Numbered from the stretch's first letter, positions 23,300 through 30,400 are shown. The stretch: DNA of 64,000 nucleotides from Inquilinus limosus_F (GCF_051487185.1 NZ_JAHVDK010000031.1:1-64000); one strand, 5' to 3'. The notes: generated by a model from the sequence alone, not told the origin. Numbers and translations: made by a program.

Positions 23300-23353
23300 T
23301 CCGTCGCCCAACCTACGACCTGATCCCAGCGGGAACGGCCGATCGAACCGCTG

Positions 23354-24103
23354 CTACTGGTGAGCCGTTGCAATCGCCGAAAGATCCGACGCGGCGTCGC
23401 GCTCCGGGCCGGCTGTCTCTTTGCGCTCGGAGTAGCGGTCGGTCAGGGTCGAGACATGGGGACGCAGCAGGACGGTGAAGCGGACGAGCTCCTCGACGAC
23501 GTCGACGATCCGCTCGTAGTAGCTCGATGGTCGCATCCGCCCCACTTCGTCGAACTCCTGGAACGCTTTCGGAACGCTCGACTGGTTGGGGATGGTGAAC
23601 ATCCGCATCCAGCGCCCCAGGAGCCTGAGCGTGTTCACGGCATTGAACGACTGCGATCCGCCGCAAACCTGCATGACGGCCAGCGTTCGACCTTGGGTCG
23701 GTCGCATACCGCCGAGGTTCAACGGCAGATGATCGATTTGTGCCTTCATGACCCCGGTGATCTGGCCGTGGCGCTCCGGGCTGCACCAGATCTGGCCCTC
23801 CGACCACATCGACAGCTCTCGGAGCTCGTGCACCGCCGGATGATCATCAGCCTTGACCTGATCGGGCAGTGGCAGGTCCGAGGGATCGAAGATTCGTGGC
23901 TCCGCCCCAAAGTACCGCAGCAGACGGGCGGCCTCCTCGATGACGAGACGCGAATAGGACCGCTCCCGCAGCGATCCATAAAGAAGCAGGATGCGCGGCG
24001 GATGCCGCACCCCGTCGACCAAGCCCCTCGCCGGGCGTCGCAAGGCGAAGCGGCTGTCGATCGCGGGCAGAACATCGGGATCGGGAAGCGTGCGAAGTCT
24101 CAT
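23354..24103 (-). CDS. arsH: ArsH, NADPH-dependent FMN reductase / organoarsenical oxidase
   Basis: A 249-residue flavodoxin-like protein; ArsH enzymes reduce FMN with NADPH and oxidise trivalent methyl- and aryl-arsenicals. The FMN-phosphate loop is GSLRERSYSR (residues 43-52). IFDPSDLPLPDQVKADDHPA, WCSPERHGQITGVMKAQIDH and QVCGGSQSFNAVNTLRLLGR are family hallmarks. Its ATG overlaps the MFS gene stop by 4 nt (ATGA), so it is the last gene of the flavoprotein-MFS-arsH operon. Length agrees with ArsH (about 230-250). Confidence 0.93.
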   Translation of the reverse strand: MRLRTLPDPDVLPAIDSRFALRRPARGLVDGVRHPPRILLLYGSLRERSYSRLVIEEAARLLRYFGAEPRIFDPSDLPLPDQVKADDHPAVHELRELSMWSEGQIWCSPERHGQITGVMKAQIDHLPLNLGGMRPTQGRTLAVMQVCGGSQSFNAVNTLRLLGRWMRMFTIPNQSSVPKAFQEFDEVGRMRPSSYYERIVDVVEELVRFTVLLRPHVSTLTDRYSERKETAGPERDAASDLSAIATAHQ

Positions 24104-25431
24104 GCGCGTTCAGCCGTCGATGAAGGATTGAGAGATTGGGCATCGCGGCGAATGTTGGGTTCGCTCGCCGCGAACCTGATCTGCGATTTGCCCCCCACGG
24201 CCCGCGTCCCGCGGGTTGCCACTCCCGCCCTTCGCCTGATCTCCAGGAAGACCAGCGCGGCCAGGCCGCCGAGGCCGGCCACCAGCCACAGCGCCGCCGG
24301 GGCTCCGAGCCGGTCCAGCACGGCGGCGAACAGGAAGGGCGCCAGCGCGGAGACGATGTGGACGATGCTGGAGATCCAGCCGAGCCGCTCCGCATAGCCG
24401 GACCGTCCGAACAGCGCCAGCGGCACTGTACCGCGGACGATGCTGTTCAGCCCGGATCCCAGCCCGAACAGGACCGCGAAGCCGATCGCCGCCACCAGGG
24501 CGGGCGCGCCGAGCAGCAACAGGCCGAGCGCCAGCGGCGGCAGGCCGGCGGCGATGATCGCCAAGCCGACCGGGCTGGCGCGGCGGCCGGCCGTCATGGT
24601 CAGGAACCGGCTCAGCACCTGTGCCGGCCCGAAGAGGCTGCCGACCAACAGGCCGGCGCCCAGGCCGAGCGCCCCGAGCAGCGGGACCATATGCACCAGC
24701 ACGGCCGAGGAGACGAAGCCGCCGAGCGAGAAGCCGGTCATGGTCAGTATCAGCAGGGCGCGCTGGTCCTGGCGCCGGCCTTCATCCTCAGGAACCGCGG
24801 CGACGCCAGCCAGATGTGCCGCCGGGCCGGCCAACCGGGCCAGGCTGCGGAGCCAGAGATGGACGGGCAGGCACAGGAGAAGGTGCAGCGCGGCGAAAAC
24901 GAGATACACCTCGCGCCAAGTGAAGTGGTCCTGCATCGCCGCCGTGAGGGGCCAGAACAGGGTCGAGGCGAAGCCCGCGATCAGGGTCAGATGGGTGATG
25001 CTGCGCCGGGCGCCGAAGCCGGCGACCTGGACCAGCGCCGGGAAGGCCACCTCGTAGAGGACGAAGGACGACGCCAGTTGGATCGCGATCAGTCCGAGGG
25101 AGAAGCCGATCGGCCCGGGGGCAAGAGCACAGCCGATCAGGGCGAAAGCTGACGCCACCGATCCGAACGCCATGACCCGGCCGGCGCCGTGGCGATCGAC
25201 CCAGCGGCCGCAGCGCGGGCCGATCAGCGCCCCGACCAGAAGCGCTCCCGAGAACGCGCCATAGACACCGTCCTGCGACCAGCCGATATCGGCGGCCATC
25301 CCGGCGGCCAGGATGCTGAAGCTGTAGTACAGCGTGCCGTATCCGATGATCTGTGTCAGCCCGAGCCCGGCCACGACGCCGAGGAGGCGCCGCTCAGAGA
25401 TTGGGCCGGCCGCGCCGGTCGCCCCCGCCAT
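24100..25431 (-). CDS. MFS transporter of the arsenic island (ArsK-like candidate)
   Basis: A 443-residue major-facilitator protein with about 12 hydrophobic segments. The cytoplasmic loop 2-3 motif is GPRCGRWVDRHGAGRVMAFG. The N terminus is GATGAAGPISERRLLGVVAG. By position between the flavoprotein and arsH it probably exports trivalent or organic arsenicals; MFS exporters of that kind (ArsK, ArsP-unrelated) are known in Agrobacterium. The assignment is by context only. ATG 25431 has GGGGAGAG upstream; the frame before it is unlike protein. The last ~25 residues (SQIRFAASEPNIRRDAQSLN) are encoded by a palindromic repeat and look like a late addition. Confidence 0.8.
   Translation of the reverse strand: MAGATGAAGPISERRLLGVVAGLGLTQIIGYGTLYYSFSILAAGMAADIGWSQDGVYGAFSGALLVGALIGPRCGRWVDRHGAGRVMAFGSVASAFALIGCALAPGPIGFSLGLIAIQLASSFVLYEVAFPALVQVAGFGARRSITHLTLIAGFASTLFWPLTAAMQDHFTWREVYLVFAALHLLLCLPVHLWLRSLARLAGPAAHLAGVAAVPEDEGRRQDQRALLILTMTGFSLGGFVSSAVLVHMVPLLGALGLGAGLLVGSLFGPAQVLSRFLTMTAGRRASPVGLAIIAAGLPPLALGLLLLGAPALVAAIGFAVLFGLGSGLNSIVRGTVPLALFGRSGYAERLGWISSIVHIVSALAPFLFAAVLDRLGAPAALWLVAGLGGLAALVFLEIRRRAGVATRGTRAVGGKSQIRFAASEPNIRRDAQSLNPSSTAERA
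24152..24176. repeat. Short palindrome (ATGTTGGGTTCGC type), copy 2, inside a coding 3' end
   Basis: ATGTTGGGTTCGC is followed by TCGCC and the shortened mirror GCGAACC. It matches the left arm of the palindrome at 23271-23299 for 13 of 13 bases. It lies within the last codons of the MFS gene on the opposite strand. Confidence 0.65.
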
Positions 25432-25450
25432 GATCAGCTCTCCCCGAGAC

Positions 25451-26842
25451 CTATCCGCAACAGGCGGACGCCGTGGCGGGGCCGGCCGGCGCGACGGGGC
25501 CACAGCAGGACGAGACCGGCTCGGCTTCCGCAGCCGCTCGGCGGCCGGGGCCATTGCAGACCCCGGTCTCCGGCAGCACCAGCTCGACCCGCCGGGCCGC
25601 CTCGTGATCCCCGGCGAGATGGGCCGCGACCGACCGCGCCTGCTCGTATCCGGTCGCGAGCAGGAAGGTCGGGGCCCGGCCATAGGCCTTCATGCCGATG
25701 ATGAACAAGCCGGGCTCCGGCTGCGCCAGCTCGGCCGCGCCATGCGGACGGACGGTGCCGCAGCTGTGCTCGTTGGGATCGATCAGCGGCGCCAGCGCCC
25801 GCGGGCAGTCGAGCGCGGAGTCGAGGTCGAGGCGCAGCTCGGCGAGGATCGACAGGTCCGGCCGCAGGCCGGTCGCAACCACCATCTCGTCGACTTCAAT
25901 CTCCCGCACGGTTCCTCCCTGGTCGCCGAGGACGCGCAGGCCCTCCTCGGCCGCCTCGATCGCATCGACCGCGAAGGGCGCGACGATCTCGTAGGTCCCC
26001 GCTTCCGCCAGCGCCCGCAGGCGCAGGCCGAGAGCGCCGCGGCGCGGCAGCTGGTCGGCCTCGCCGCCGCCGAACAGCCTGGCCCGGTCGGTGTTGCGGA
26101 AGGCCCAGACGATGCTCGTGCCCGGGACCTCCCGGGCCAGATCGGCAAGATCGAGCAGCGTGCCCGTGGCCGAGTGGCCGCTGCCGAGGACGAGGATGCG
26201 GCGACCGGCATAGCGGTCACGCTCGCGGCCGAGCACGTCGGGCATGCCGTAGCGGATGCGGGACGCGGCGGCGCGCTCGCCGACCGCCGGCAGGCCGCCG
26301 GCCCCTGCCGGGTTCGGCGAGGACCAAGTGCCGGAGGCGTCGATCACCGCCCGCGCGAAGATCCGTCCCTCCCGCCCCTTGCTGTCGGCATATCGGACCT
26401 CGAAGGGCCGGTCCTCCCGCCCCGCGGTGCGCACCTTGCCGAGACCGGCGCGGGCGATGCCGGTGACCCGCATGCCCAAGCGCAGGCAGCCGGCGATCTC
26501 GGGAATCGCGGCCAGCGGATCGAGATAGCGGTCGGCCAGGTCCCCGCCGGTCGGATAGCCGGCTTCCTCCGGATGTATCCATCCGTGCCGCCGCAGCAGC
26601 GAGACCGCGGTCCGGTCGGTGCTGTAGCCCCAGGGCGAGAACATCGGCACATGGCCCCAGTCGCGCACCGCGGCGCCGACCCGGTCGCCGGTCTCCAGGA
26701 TCACCGGGTCGAGCCCGCGGCCAAGCAGATGCACCGCGGCGGCCAGGCCCACCGGTCCTGCGCCGATGATCGCCACCGGCAGCTCCGACGACGCGGCGGT
26801 CTCGAGCGCCATACGGTCCGATGAGACAAGGGGACGGTTCAT
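25451..26842 (-). CDS. Arsenic-island flavoprotein (FAD/NADPH monooxygenase-like) with Cys-Cys C-terminal tails
   Basis: A 463-residue two-dinucleotide-binding flavoprotein. The FAD site is AIIGAGPVGLAAAVHLLGRG (GxGxxG at 27-32); the NADPH site is ILVLGSGHSATGTLLDLADL (219-224). The ATG-like motif near 321-326 is VVATGLRPDL, and IIGMKAYGRAPTFLLATGYE closes the FAD domain. It looks like an FMO/thioredoxin-reductase-like oxidoreductase. The tail is unusual: C446-C447 and a final C461-C462-G463 in low-complexity Ala/Pro sequence, a probable As(III)-binding arm. The start ATG 26842 has GGAGGAG 7 nt upstream. A palindrome resembling those near padR lies 25 nt before the start. MFS and arsH follow in the same operon. 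Reaction unknown; oxidation of an arsenical is an inference. Confidence 0.78.
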   Translation of the reverse strand: MNRPLVSSDRMALETAASSELPVAIIGAGPVGLAAAVHLLGRGLDPVILETGDRVGAAVRDWGHVPMFSPWGYSTDRTAVSLLRRHGWIHPEEAGYPTGGDLADRYLDPLAAIPEIAGCLRLGMRVTGIARAGLGKVRTAGREDRPFEVRYADSKGREGRIFARAVIDASGTWSSPNPAGAGGLPAVGERAAASRIRYGMPDVLGRERDRYAGRRILVLGSGHSATGTLLDLADLAREVPGTSIVWAFRNTDRARLFGGGEADQLPRRGALGLRLRALAEAGTYEIVAPFAVDAIEAAEEGLRVLGDQGGTVREIEVDEMVVATGLRPDLSILAELRLDLDSALDCPRALAPLIDPNEHSCGTVRPHGAAELAQPEPGLFIIGMKAYGRAPTFLLATGYEQARSVAAHLAGDHEAARRVELVLPETGVCNGPGRRAAAEAEPVSSCCGPVAPAGPATASACCG

Positions 26843-26866
26843 CTCGCATCTCCTCCGGCTTCTAGG

Positions 26867-26881
26867 CATCGATGGTCGATG
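26867..26881. promoter_or_regulatory. Candidate PadR operator, site 1 (before the flavoprotein operon)
   Basis: CATCGA-TGG-TCGATG, a perfect 6-3-6 inverted repeat, 25 nt upstream of the flavoprotein ATG. On the minus strand a -10-like TATACA (26885-26880) overlaps its edge, so a bound repressor would block that promoter. Two related sites lie before padR and arsN1. Confidence 0.6.
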
Positions 26882-26890
26882 TATAGGGAC

Positions 26891-26919
26891 AAAAAAAGAG
26901 GCTGCTATCCGCAGCAACC
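26891..26919 (-). terminator. Rho-independent terminator of padR, embedded in its last codons
   Basis: On the minus strand GGTTGCT / AGCAGCC (7-bp stem with one G-U, loop GCGGAT, 26919-26900) is followed by TCTTTTTTTG. The 5' arm and loop contain the Cys-Cys-Gly-stop codons of padR. It separates padR transcription from the flavoprotein operon just downstream. Confidence 0.75.
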
Positions 26920-27324
26920 CCCGCCGCCGCCCTTCCGCTCGACGACCTGCCCGGTTTCGGTCAGCACCTGCGTGACCTCGAGCCAGGCCTCGACGCCGAC
27001 CCGGAAAGCCTCCCGTCCCTTCTCCGTCAAGGTGTAGGTCTTGCGCGGCCGGCCGGACACGACGCTGCTCTCGACCGTGACATAGCCGCCCTCCTCGAAT
27101 TCCCGCAGCACCGGATAGATCGTGCCCTCGGTCGGGGAGCAGCAGCCATTGGTCGTCAGCTCGACGGCGCGGGCGATGTCGTAGCCATGCATCGGCCGGT
27201 CGTGCAGCACCCGCAGAATGAAGAACTTGGACAGGCTCATCTTGATCGTGCCGGCCCAGTAGGCGCGACTGGTGTAGTCGACCGAAGGCCGGGGAACGGC
27301 GGTGAGCTTGCGGAATTCAGCCAT
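26905..27324 (-). CDS. PadR-family transcriptional regulator with two vicinal Cys pairs (candidate As(III) sensor)
   Basis: A 139-residue winged-helix repressor. The PadR core starts at about residue 31 (LSKFFILRVLHDRPMHGYDI); the recognition region and wing are SPTEGTIYPVLREFEEGGYV and VSGRPRKTYTLTEKGREAFR. C61-C62 precede the recognition helix (TTNGCCSPTEG) and the protein ends GGGGGCCG with C137-C138. Vicinal Cys are the typical ligands of As(III), so arsenite-controlled DNA binding is a reasonable inference. No classic PadR cofactor motif is seen. It is divergent from arsN1 and upstream of the flavoprotein operon, with palindromic candidate operators at both. The ATG at 27324 has no clear SD; an internal start at 27240 (MSLSKFF) is possible. 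Confidence 0.82.
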   Translation of the reverse strand: MAEFRKLTAVPRPSVDYTSRAYWAGTIKMSLSKFFILRVLHDRPMHGYDIARAVELTTNGCCSPTEGTIYPVLREFEEGGYVTVESSVVSGRPRKTYTLTEKGREAFRVGVEAWLEVTQVLTETGQVVERKGGGGGCCG

Positions 27325-27340
27325 GGCCTGATTTACTATG

Positions 27341-27355
27341 CCTTGATGGTCGATG
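27341..27355. promoter_or_regulatory. Candidate PadR operator, site 2 (padR side of the divergent promoter)
   Basis: CCTTGA-TGG-TCGATG: the right half-site and spacer match site 1 exactly and the left half matches 4 of 6. It lies 17 nt upstream of the padR ATG. Confidence 0.5.
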
Positions 27356-27370
27356 AGTCAACCGATAAGG

Positions 27371-27385
27371 TATCGACCTTCGATG
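27371..27385. promoter_or_regulatory. Candidate PadR operator, site 3 (arsN1 side of the divergent promoter)
   Basis: TATCGA-CCT-TCGATG: a 6-3-6 inverted repeat with one arm mismatch, centred 30 bp (about three helical turns) from site 2. It touches the start region of the acetyltransferase gene. Confidence 0.5.
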
Positions 27386-27388
27386 CTG

Positions 27389-27937
27389 ATGGACCGACCC
27401 GTGATCCGCCTCGCCACGCCGGAGGACGCCCCTGCCCTCCAGGCGATCTACGCCCCGATCGTCGCGGAGACCGCGATCTCCTTCGAGCTGACGCCGCCGA
27501 CGGCGGCGGAGATGGCCGAGCGCATCAGCAAGACCCTGCCAGCCCATCCCTGGCTGGTGCTGGAGCGGGACGACCGGATCCTGGGCTATGCCTATGCCGG
27601 CCCGCACCGGGCGCGGCCGGCCTACCGCTGGTCGGTCGATGTCAGCGTCTATGTCGCCGAGGCCGGGCGGCGCCAGGGCGCCGGCCGCGCCCTGTATGAA
27701 CGGCTGTTCGTCCTGCTGCGGCGGCAGGGATACCAATCCGCCTTCGCCGGCATCGCCCTGCCGAACCCGGCCAGCGTCGCCTTGCACGAGGCGGTCGGGT
27801 TCGTGCCGCTCGGCGTGTACCGCGCCGTCGGCTTCAAGCACGGTGCCTGGCACGATGTCGGCTGGTGGCAGCGCCCGATCGGCGACCGCCCGGGCGATCC
27901 GGCCGAGCCGAGGCCGGTGACCGAGCTTCTCGGCTGA
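27389..27937 (+). CDS. arsN1: ArsN1-like GNAT acetyltransferase (phosphinothricin/arsinothricin acetyltransferase family)
   Basis: A 182-residue N-acetyltransferase of the PAT type. IRLATPEDAPALQAIYAPIV at the N terminus, the acetyl-CoA loop RRQGAGRALYERLFVLLRRQ and GFKHGAWHDVGWWQRPIG near the C terminus are family hallmarks. ArsN1 enzymes, often encoded in ars clusters, acetylate the antibiotic arsinothricin and the related phosphinothricin. Position in this ars island and divergence from padR support the ArsN1 reading; ordinary PAT activity is the alternative. Start codons at 27353, 27383 and 27389 are in frame without a strong SD; 27389 gives the usual family N terminus. Confidence 0.75.
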   Translation: MDRPVIRLATPEDAPALQAIYAPIVAETAISFELTPPTAAEMAERISKTLPAHPWLVLERDDRILGYAYAGPHRARPAYRWSVDVSVYVAEAGRRQGAGRALYERLFVLLRRQGYQSAFAGIALPNPASVALHEAVGFVPLGVYRAVGFKHGAWHDVGWWQRPIGDRPGDPAEPRPVTELLG

Positions 27938-28387
27938 TCAGACCGGTCTGGCCCCTCGTCGCCGAGATCCGCCCTCGGCGGGCAAGGAGAGGTCCGCCAG
28001 GACGACGCAATCCGGTCCCGGCCCGCCGACACACCGAGCCTCACACTCGTCGACAAAGCGCGAGACGCTGCGCTCCAGGGCTTTCAGCTCGGCGAGCTTC
28101 GAGCGGATCTGCGCCAAGTGCTCCCGTGCCATGTCGCGGGCGGCCATGCAGGGCCGGCCGGGGTCCTGGCGGAGCGCCACGAGCGATCTGACCTGTTGGA
28201 TCGAGAATCCGAACTCGCGGCAGCGGCGGATCAGGGTCAGCCGCCTGACGTCGTCTTCCCCGTAGCTCCGCTGGCCGCCGGCCTGGCGGCTGGCCGGCGG
28301 CAACAGGCCGATGTGTTCGTAGTAGCGGATCGTCGGTGCGCTGGTGCCCGTGCGTTCGGCAAGCGCTCCGATGCGGAGACCGGCCAT
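27938..28387 (-). CDS. MerR-family metal-responsive regulator
   Basis: A 149-residue MerR activator. The N-terminal winged helix is LRIGALAERTGTSAPTIRYY EHIGLL, then a dimerisation coiled coil (residues ~82-112, REHLAQIRSKLAELKALERS). Metal-binding cysteines are C80 (GRPCMAAR), C115 and C119 (DECEARCV) and C127 (PDCVV). The C80-to-C115 spacing of 35 equals C82-to-C117 of mercury-sensing MerR, so Hg, Zn, Cd or Pb are candidate inducers. The SoxR iron-sulfur Cys cluster is absent. It is divergent from the small Cys-rich gene at 28483 and their spacer holds a MerR-type promoter. It converges on arsN1 with no spacing between stops. Confidence 0.87.
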   Translation of the reverse strand: MAGLRIGALAERTGTSAPTIRYYEHIGLLPPASRQAGGQRSYGEDDVRRLTLIRRCREFGFSIQQVRSLVALRQDPGRPCMAARDMAREHLAQIRSKLAELKALERSVSRFVDECEARCVGGPGPDCVVLADLSLPAEGGSRRRGARPV

Positions 28388-28411
28388 CTTGGGCGTGCCT
28401 GTTCCTGCCTC

Positions 28412-28442
28412 TTGAACCTCAAGTTACTTGAAGGACTACCTA
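28412..28442 (+). promoter_or_regulatory. MerR-type promoter/operator with 19-bp spacer
   Basis: -35 TTGAAC (28412-28417), a 19-bp spacer and -10 TACCTA (28437-28442). The imperfect palindrome CCTCAAGTTACTTGAAGG (28417-28434) fills the spacer. An over-long 19-bp spacer with a central dyad is the diagnostic layout of promoters activated by MerR proteins through DNA untwisting. It points at the gene at 28483. Confidence 0.75.
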
Positions 28443-28482
28443 TGCTCAAGCCGGGCACAGCCGGCTTGAGAAGGACCAGACG

Positions 28483-28827
28483 ATGGCAACTTCCGAAACT
28501 CCACCGATCGCCTGCACCCTGCCGCCGGGCGAATTCCAGGATCGGCTTGCCTGGATCGCCGCACTGACGCGCGATGCCTTGCGCAGCCATGAACGGCACG
28601 ATCTCGTGCTCGATCTGGCCTATGCCCCGGAAGCGGTTGATCGCGTCCGTGAGATGGTGCGCCGGGAGCGGAGATGCTGCGCGTTCCTGTCGTTCGACCT
28701 CCGCGAGATGCCCCATGAGGTCCGGCTGACGATCGAAGCTCCCGAAGAGGCCCGCGAGGCTGCCGACATGCTGTTCACCCAGTTTGTCTCGCCCGCCGGC
28801 GCCAAGCCCTCCTGCGGCTGTGGTTGA
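28483..28827 (+). CDS. Small Cys-rich cytoplasmic protein, MerR-controlled candidate, unknown function
   Basis: A 114-residue soluble protein with no signal or membrane helix. It carries C11 (IACTLPPGEFQDRLAWIAAL), a vicinal pair C65-C66 in RRERRCCAFLSFDLREMPHE, and C111/C113 in the tail KPSCGCG. The middle LVLDLAYAPEAVDRVREMVR and LTIEAPEEAREAADMLF suggest a small alpha/beta fold. Proteins of this look occur beside metal-responsive MerR genes; a metal-binding or buffering role is inferred from cysteines and promoter context, not proven. The ATG at 28483 lacks a strong SD (AGACG). It converges with acr3. Confidence 0.7.
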   Translation: MATSETPPIACTLPPGEFQDRLAWIAALTRDALRSHERHDLVLDLAYAPEAVDRVREMVRRERRCCAFLSFDLREMPHEVRLTIEAPEEAREAADMLFTQFVSPAGAKPSCGCG

Positions 28828-28866
28828 ACGGACGGCGCCGCGGCCCTCGGCTCTCGCTCGGGGCGA

Positions 28867-29952
28867 TCAGGCCGGCCGGCGCTCGTACCAGCCGCGCGTC
28901 GCCTTCACCAGGCGCACCACCGACAGCATCACCGGCACCTCGACCAGCACGCCGACCACGGTGGCCAGCGCCGCGCCGGAATCGAGGCCGAACAGGCTGA
29001 TCGCCGCCGCCACCGCCAGCTCGAAGAAGTTGGAGGCGCCGATCAAGGCCGCCGGCGCCGCGACGCACCAGGCGACGCCGAGCCGCCGGCCGAGCCAATA
29101 GGCGATGCCGGCGTTGAGATAGACCTGGACCAGGATCGGCACGGCCAGCAGCAGGATCACCAAGGGCTGCGCCAGGATGCGCTCCCCCTGGAAGCCGAAC
29201 AGCAGCACCAGCGTCGCCAGGAGGGCGGTCAGCGACAGCGGCTGCAGCACCGAGAGGGTGCGCCGCAGCGCCGGCTCGCCGCCCGCGGCCAAGAGCGACC
29301 GGCGCCAGAGCTGCGCCGCCACCACCGGCACCACGATGTAGAGCAGGACGGAGAGCAGGAGCGTGTCCCAAGGCACGGTGATCGAGGCGACGCCGAGCAG
29401 GAGGCCGACCAGCGGCGCGAAGGCGAAGACCATGATCAGGTCGTTCAGGGCGACCTGGCTGAGGGTGAAGTGCGGCTCGCCCTCGCACAGGTTGGACCAA
29501 ACGAAGACCATGGCGGTGCAGGGCGCGGCAGCGAGCAGGATCAGCCCGGCGATGTAGGATGGGGTCTGGTCCTGCGCCAGCCACGGCGCGAACAGGTGGC
29601 CGATGAACAGGCTGCCCAGCAGCGCCATCGAGAATGGCTTCACGCCCCAGTTGACGAACAGGGTCACGCCGATGCCACGCCAATGTTCCCTGACCTCGCC
29701 CAGCGCCGCGAAGTCGATCTTCAGCAGCATCGGCACGATCATCGCCCAGATCAGTACCGCCACCGGCAGGTTGACCTTGGCGATCTCGGCCGAGGCCACC
29801 ACGACGAAGAAGCCCGGGACGAGCGAGCCGAGGCCGATGCCGGCGACGATGCAGAGCGCGACCCAGAGGCTGAGGTACCGCTCGAACAGCCCCATGGCGG
29901 GGGCGGCTGCCGGCATGCGCTCGGCCGCGGCGGCACTGGTCTCGGCATTCAT
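28867..29952 (-). CDS. acr3: Arsenite efflux transporter Acr3
   Basis: A 361-residue inner-membrane As(OH)3/H+ antiporter with ten predicted helices. The family-defining cysteine lies in helix 4: C145 in LAAAPCTAMVFVWSNL. Other marks are NLPVAVLIWAMIVPMLLKID, QVALNDLIMVFAFAPLVGLL and GASNFFELAVAAAISLFGLD. It exports arsenite made by the two ArsC reductases encoded upstream in the same operon (25 bp after arsC). Weak SD; the ATG at 29952 gives a 20-residue polar leader. Confidence 0.95.
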   Translation of the reverse strand: MNAETSAAAAERMPAAAPAMGLFERYLSLWVALCIVAGIGLGSLVPGFFVVVASAEIAKVNLPVAVLIWAMIVPMLLKIDFAALGEVREHWRGIGVTLFVNWGVKPFSMALLGSLFIGHLFAPWLAQDQTPSYIAGLILLAAAPCTAMVFVWSNLCEGEPHFTLSQVALNDLIMVFAFAPLVGLLLGVASITVPWDTLLLSVLLYIVVPVVAAQLWRRSLLAAGGEPALRRTLSVLQPLSLTALLATLVLLFGFQGERILAQPLVILLLAVPILVQVYLNAGIAYWLGRRLGVAWCVAAPAALIGASNFFELAVAAAISLFGLDSGAALATVVGVLVEVPVMLSVVRLVKATRGWYERRPA

Positions 29953-29977
29953 GACAGGTCCAATCGGTCGGGGTGGG

Positions 29978-30400
29978 TCAGGCGCGCTTGCCGGAGGCGT
30001 CGACGACGAGTTCGCCGTCCTCCTTGCGGAACTCGCCCCGCTGCGGCGCCGGCAGAATGTCGAGCACCGCTTCCGACGGGCGGGCGAGCGTCACGCCCAG
30101 CTCCGTGACGACGATCGGGCGGTTGATCAGGATCGGGTGCGCCATCATGGCGTCGAGCAGCTGGTCCTCGGTCAGGCCCGGATCGTCGAGGCCGAGCTCG
30201 TGATAGGGCGTGCCCTTCTCGCGCAGCACCGCCCGCACCGGGATGCCCATGCGGCGGATGAGATCAGCCAGCTCGGCCCGGCTCAGCGGCGTCTTCAGAT
30301 ACTCGATCACCGTGGGCTCGATGCCGGCATTGCGGATCAGGCCGAGGACGTTGCGGGACGTGCCGCAGGCCGGGTTGTGGTAGATCGTGACCGCGCTCAT
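29978..30400 (-). CDS. arsC: Arsenate reductase, glutaredoxin-dependent (ArsC)
   Basis: A 140-residue reductase that converts arsenate to arsenite using glutathione/glutaredoxin. Catalytic C12 is in IYHNPACGTSRNVLGLIRNA; the arginines binding the oxyanion are in AHPILINRPIVVTELGVTLA. Length equals the R773 ArsC type. It overlaps the upstream arsC (LMW type) by 4 nt (ATGA). Having both mechanistic classes in one operon provides thioredoxin- and glutaredoxin-linked reduction. Confidence 0.95.
   Translation of the reverse strand: MSAVTIYHNPACGTSRNVLGLIRNAGIEPTVIEYLKTPLSRAELADLIRRMGIPVRAVLREKGTPYHELGLDDPGLTEDQLLDAMMAHPILINRPIVVTELGVTLARPSEAVLDILPAPQRGEFRKEDGELVVDASGKRA

Noticed and set aside
27353..27388. 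Upstream ATG at 27353 as the arsN1 start
   Set aside because: It would add residues MSQPIRYRPSML not seen in the family and has no Shine-Dalgarno sequence; it also overlaps the candidate operators.
28417..28434. CCTCAAGTTACTTGAAGG looks like a SoxR box
   Set aside because: The adjacent MerR protein lacks the C-terminal CxxCxC iron-sulfur motif of SoxR and instead has metal-type cysteines, so a metal-responsive MerR site fits better.
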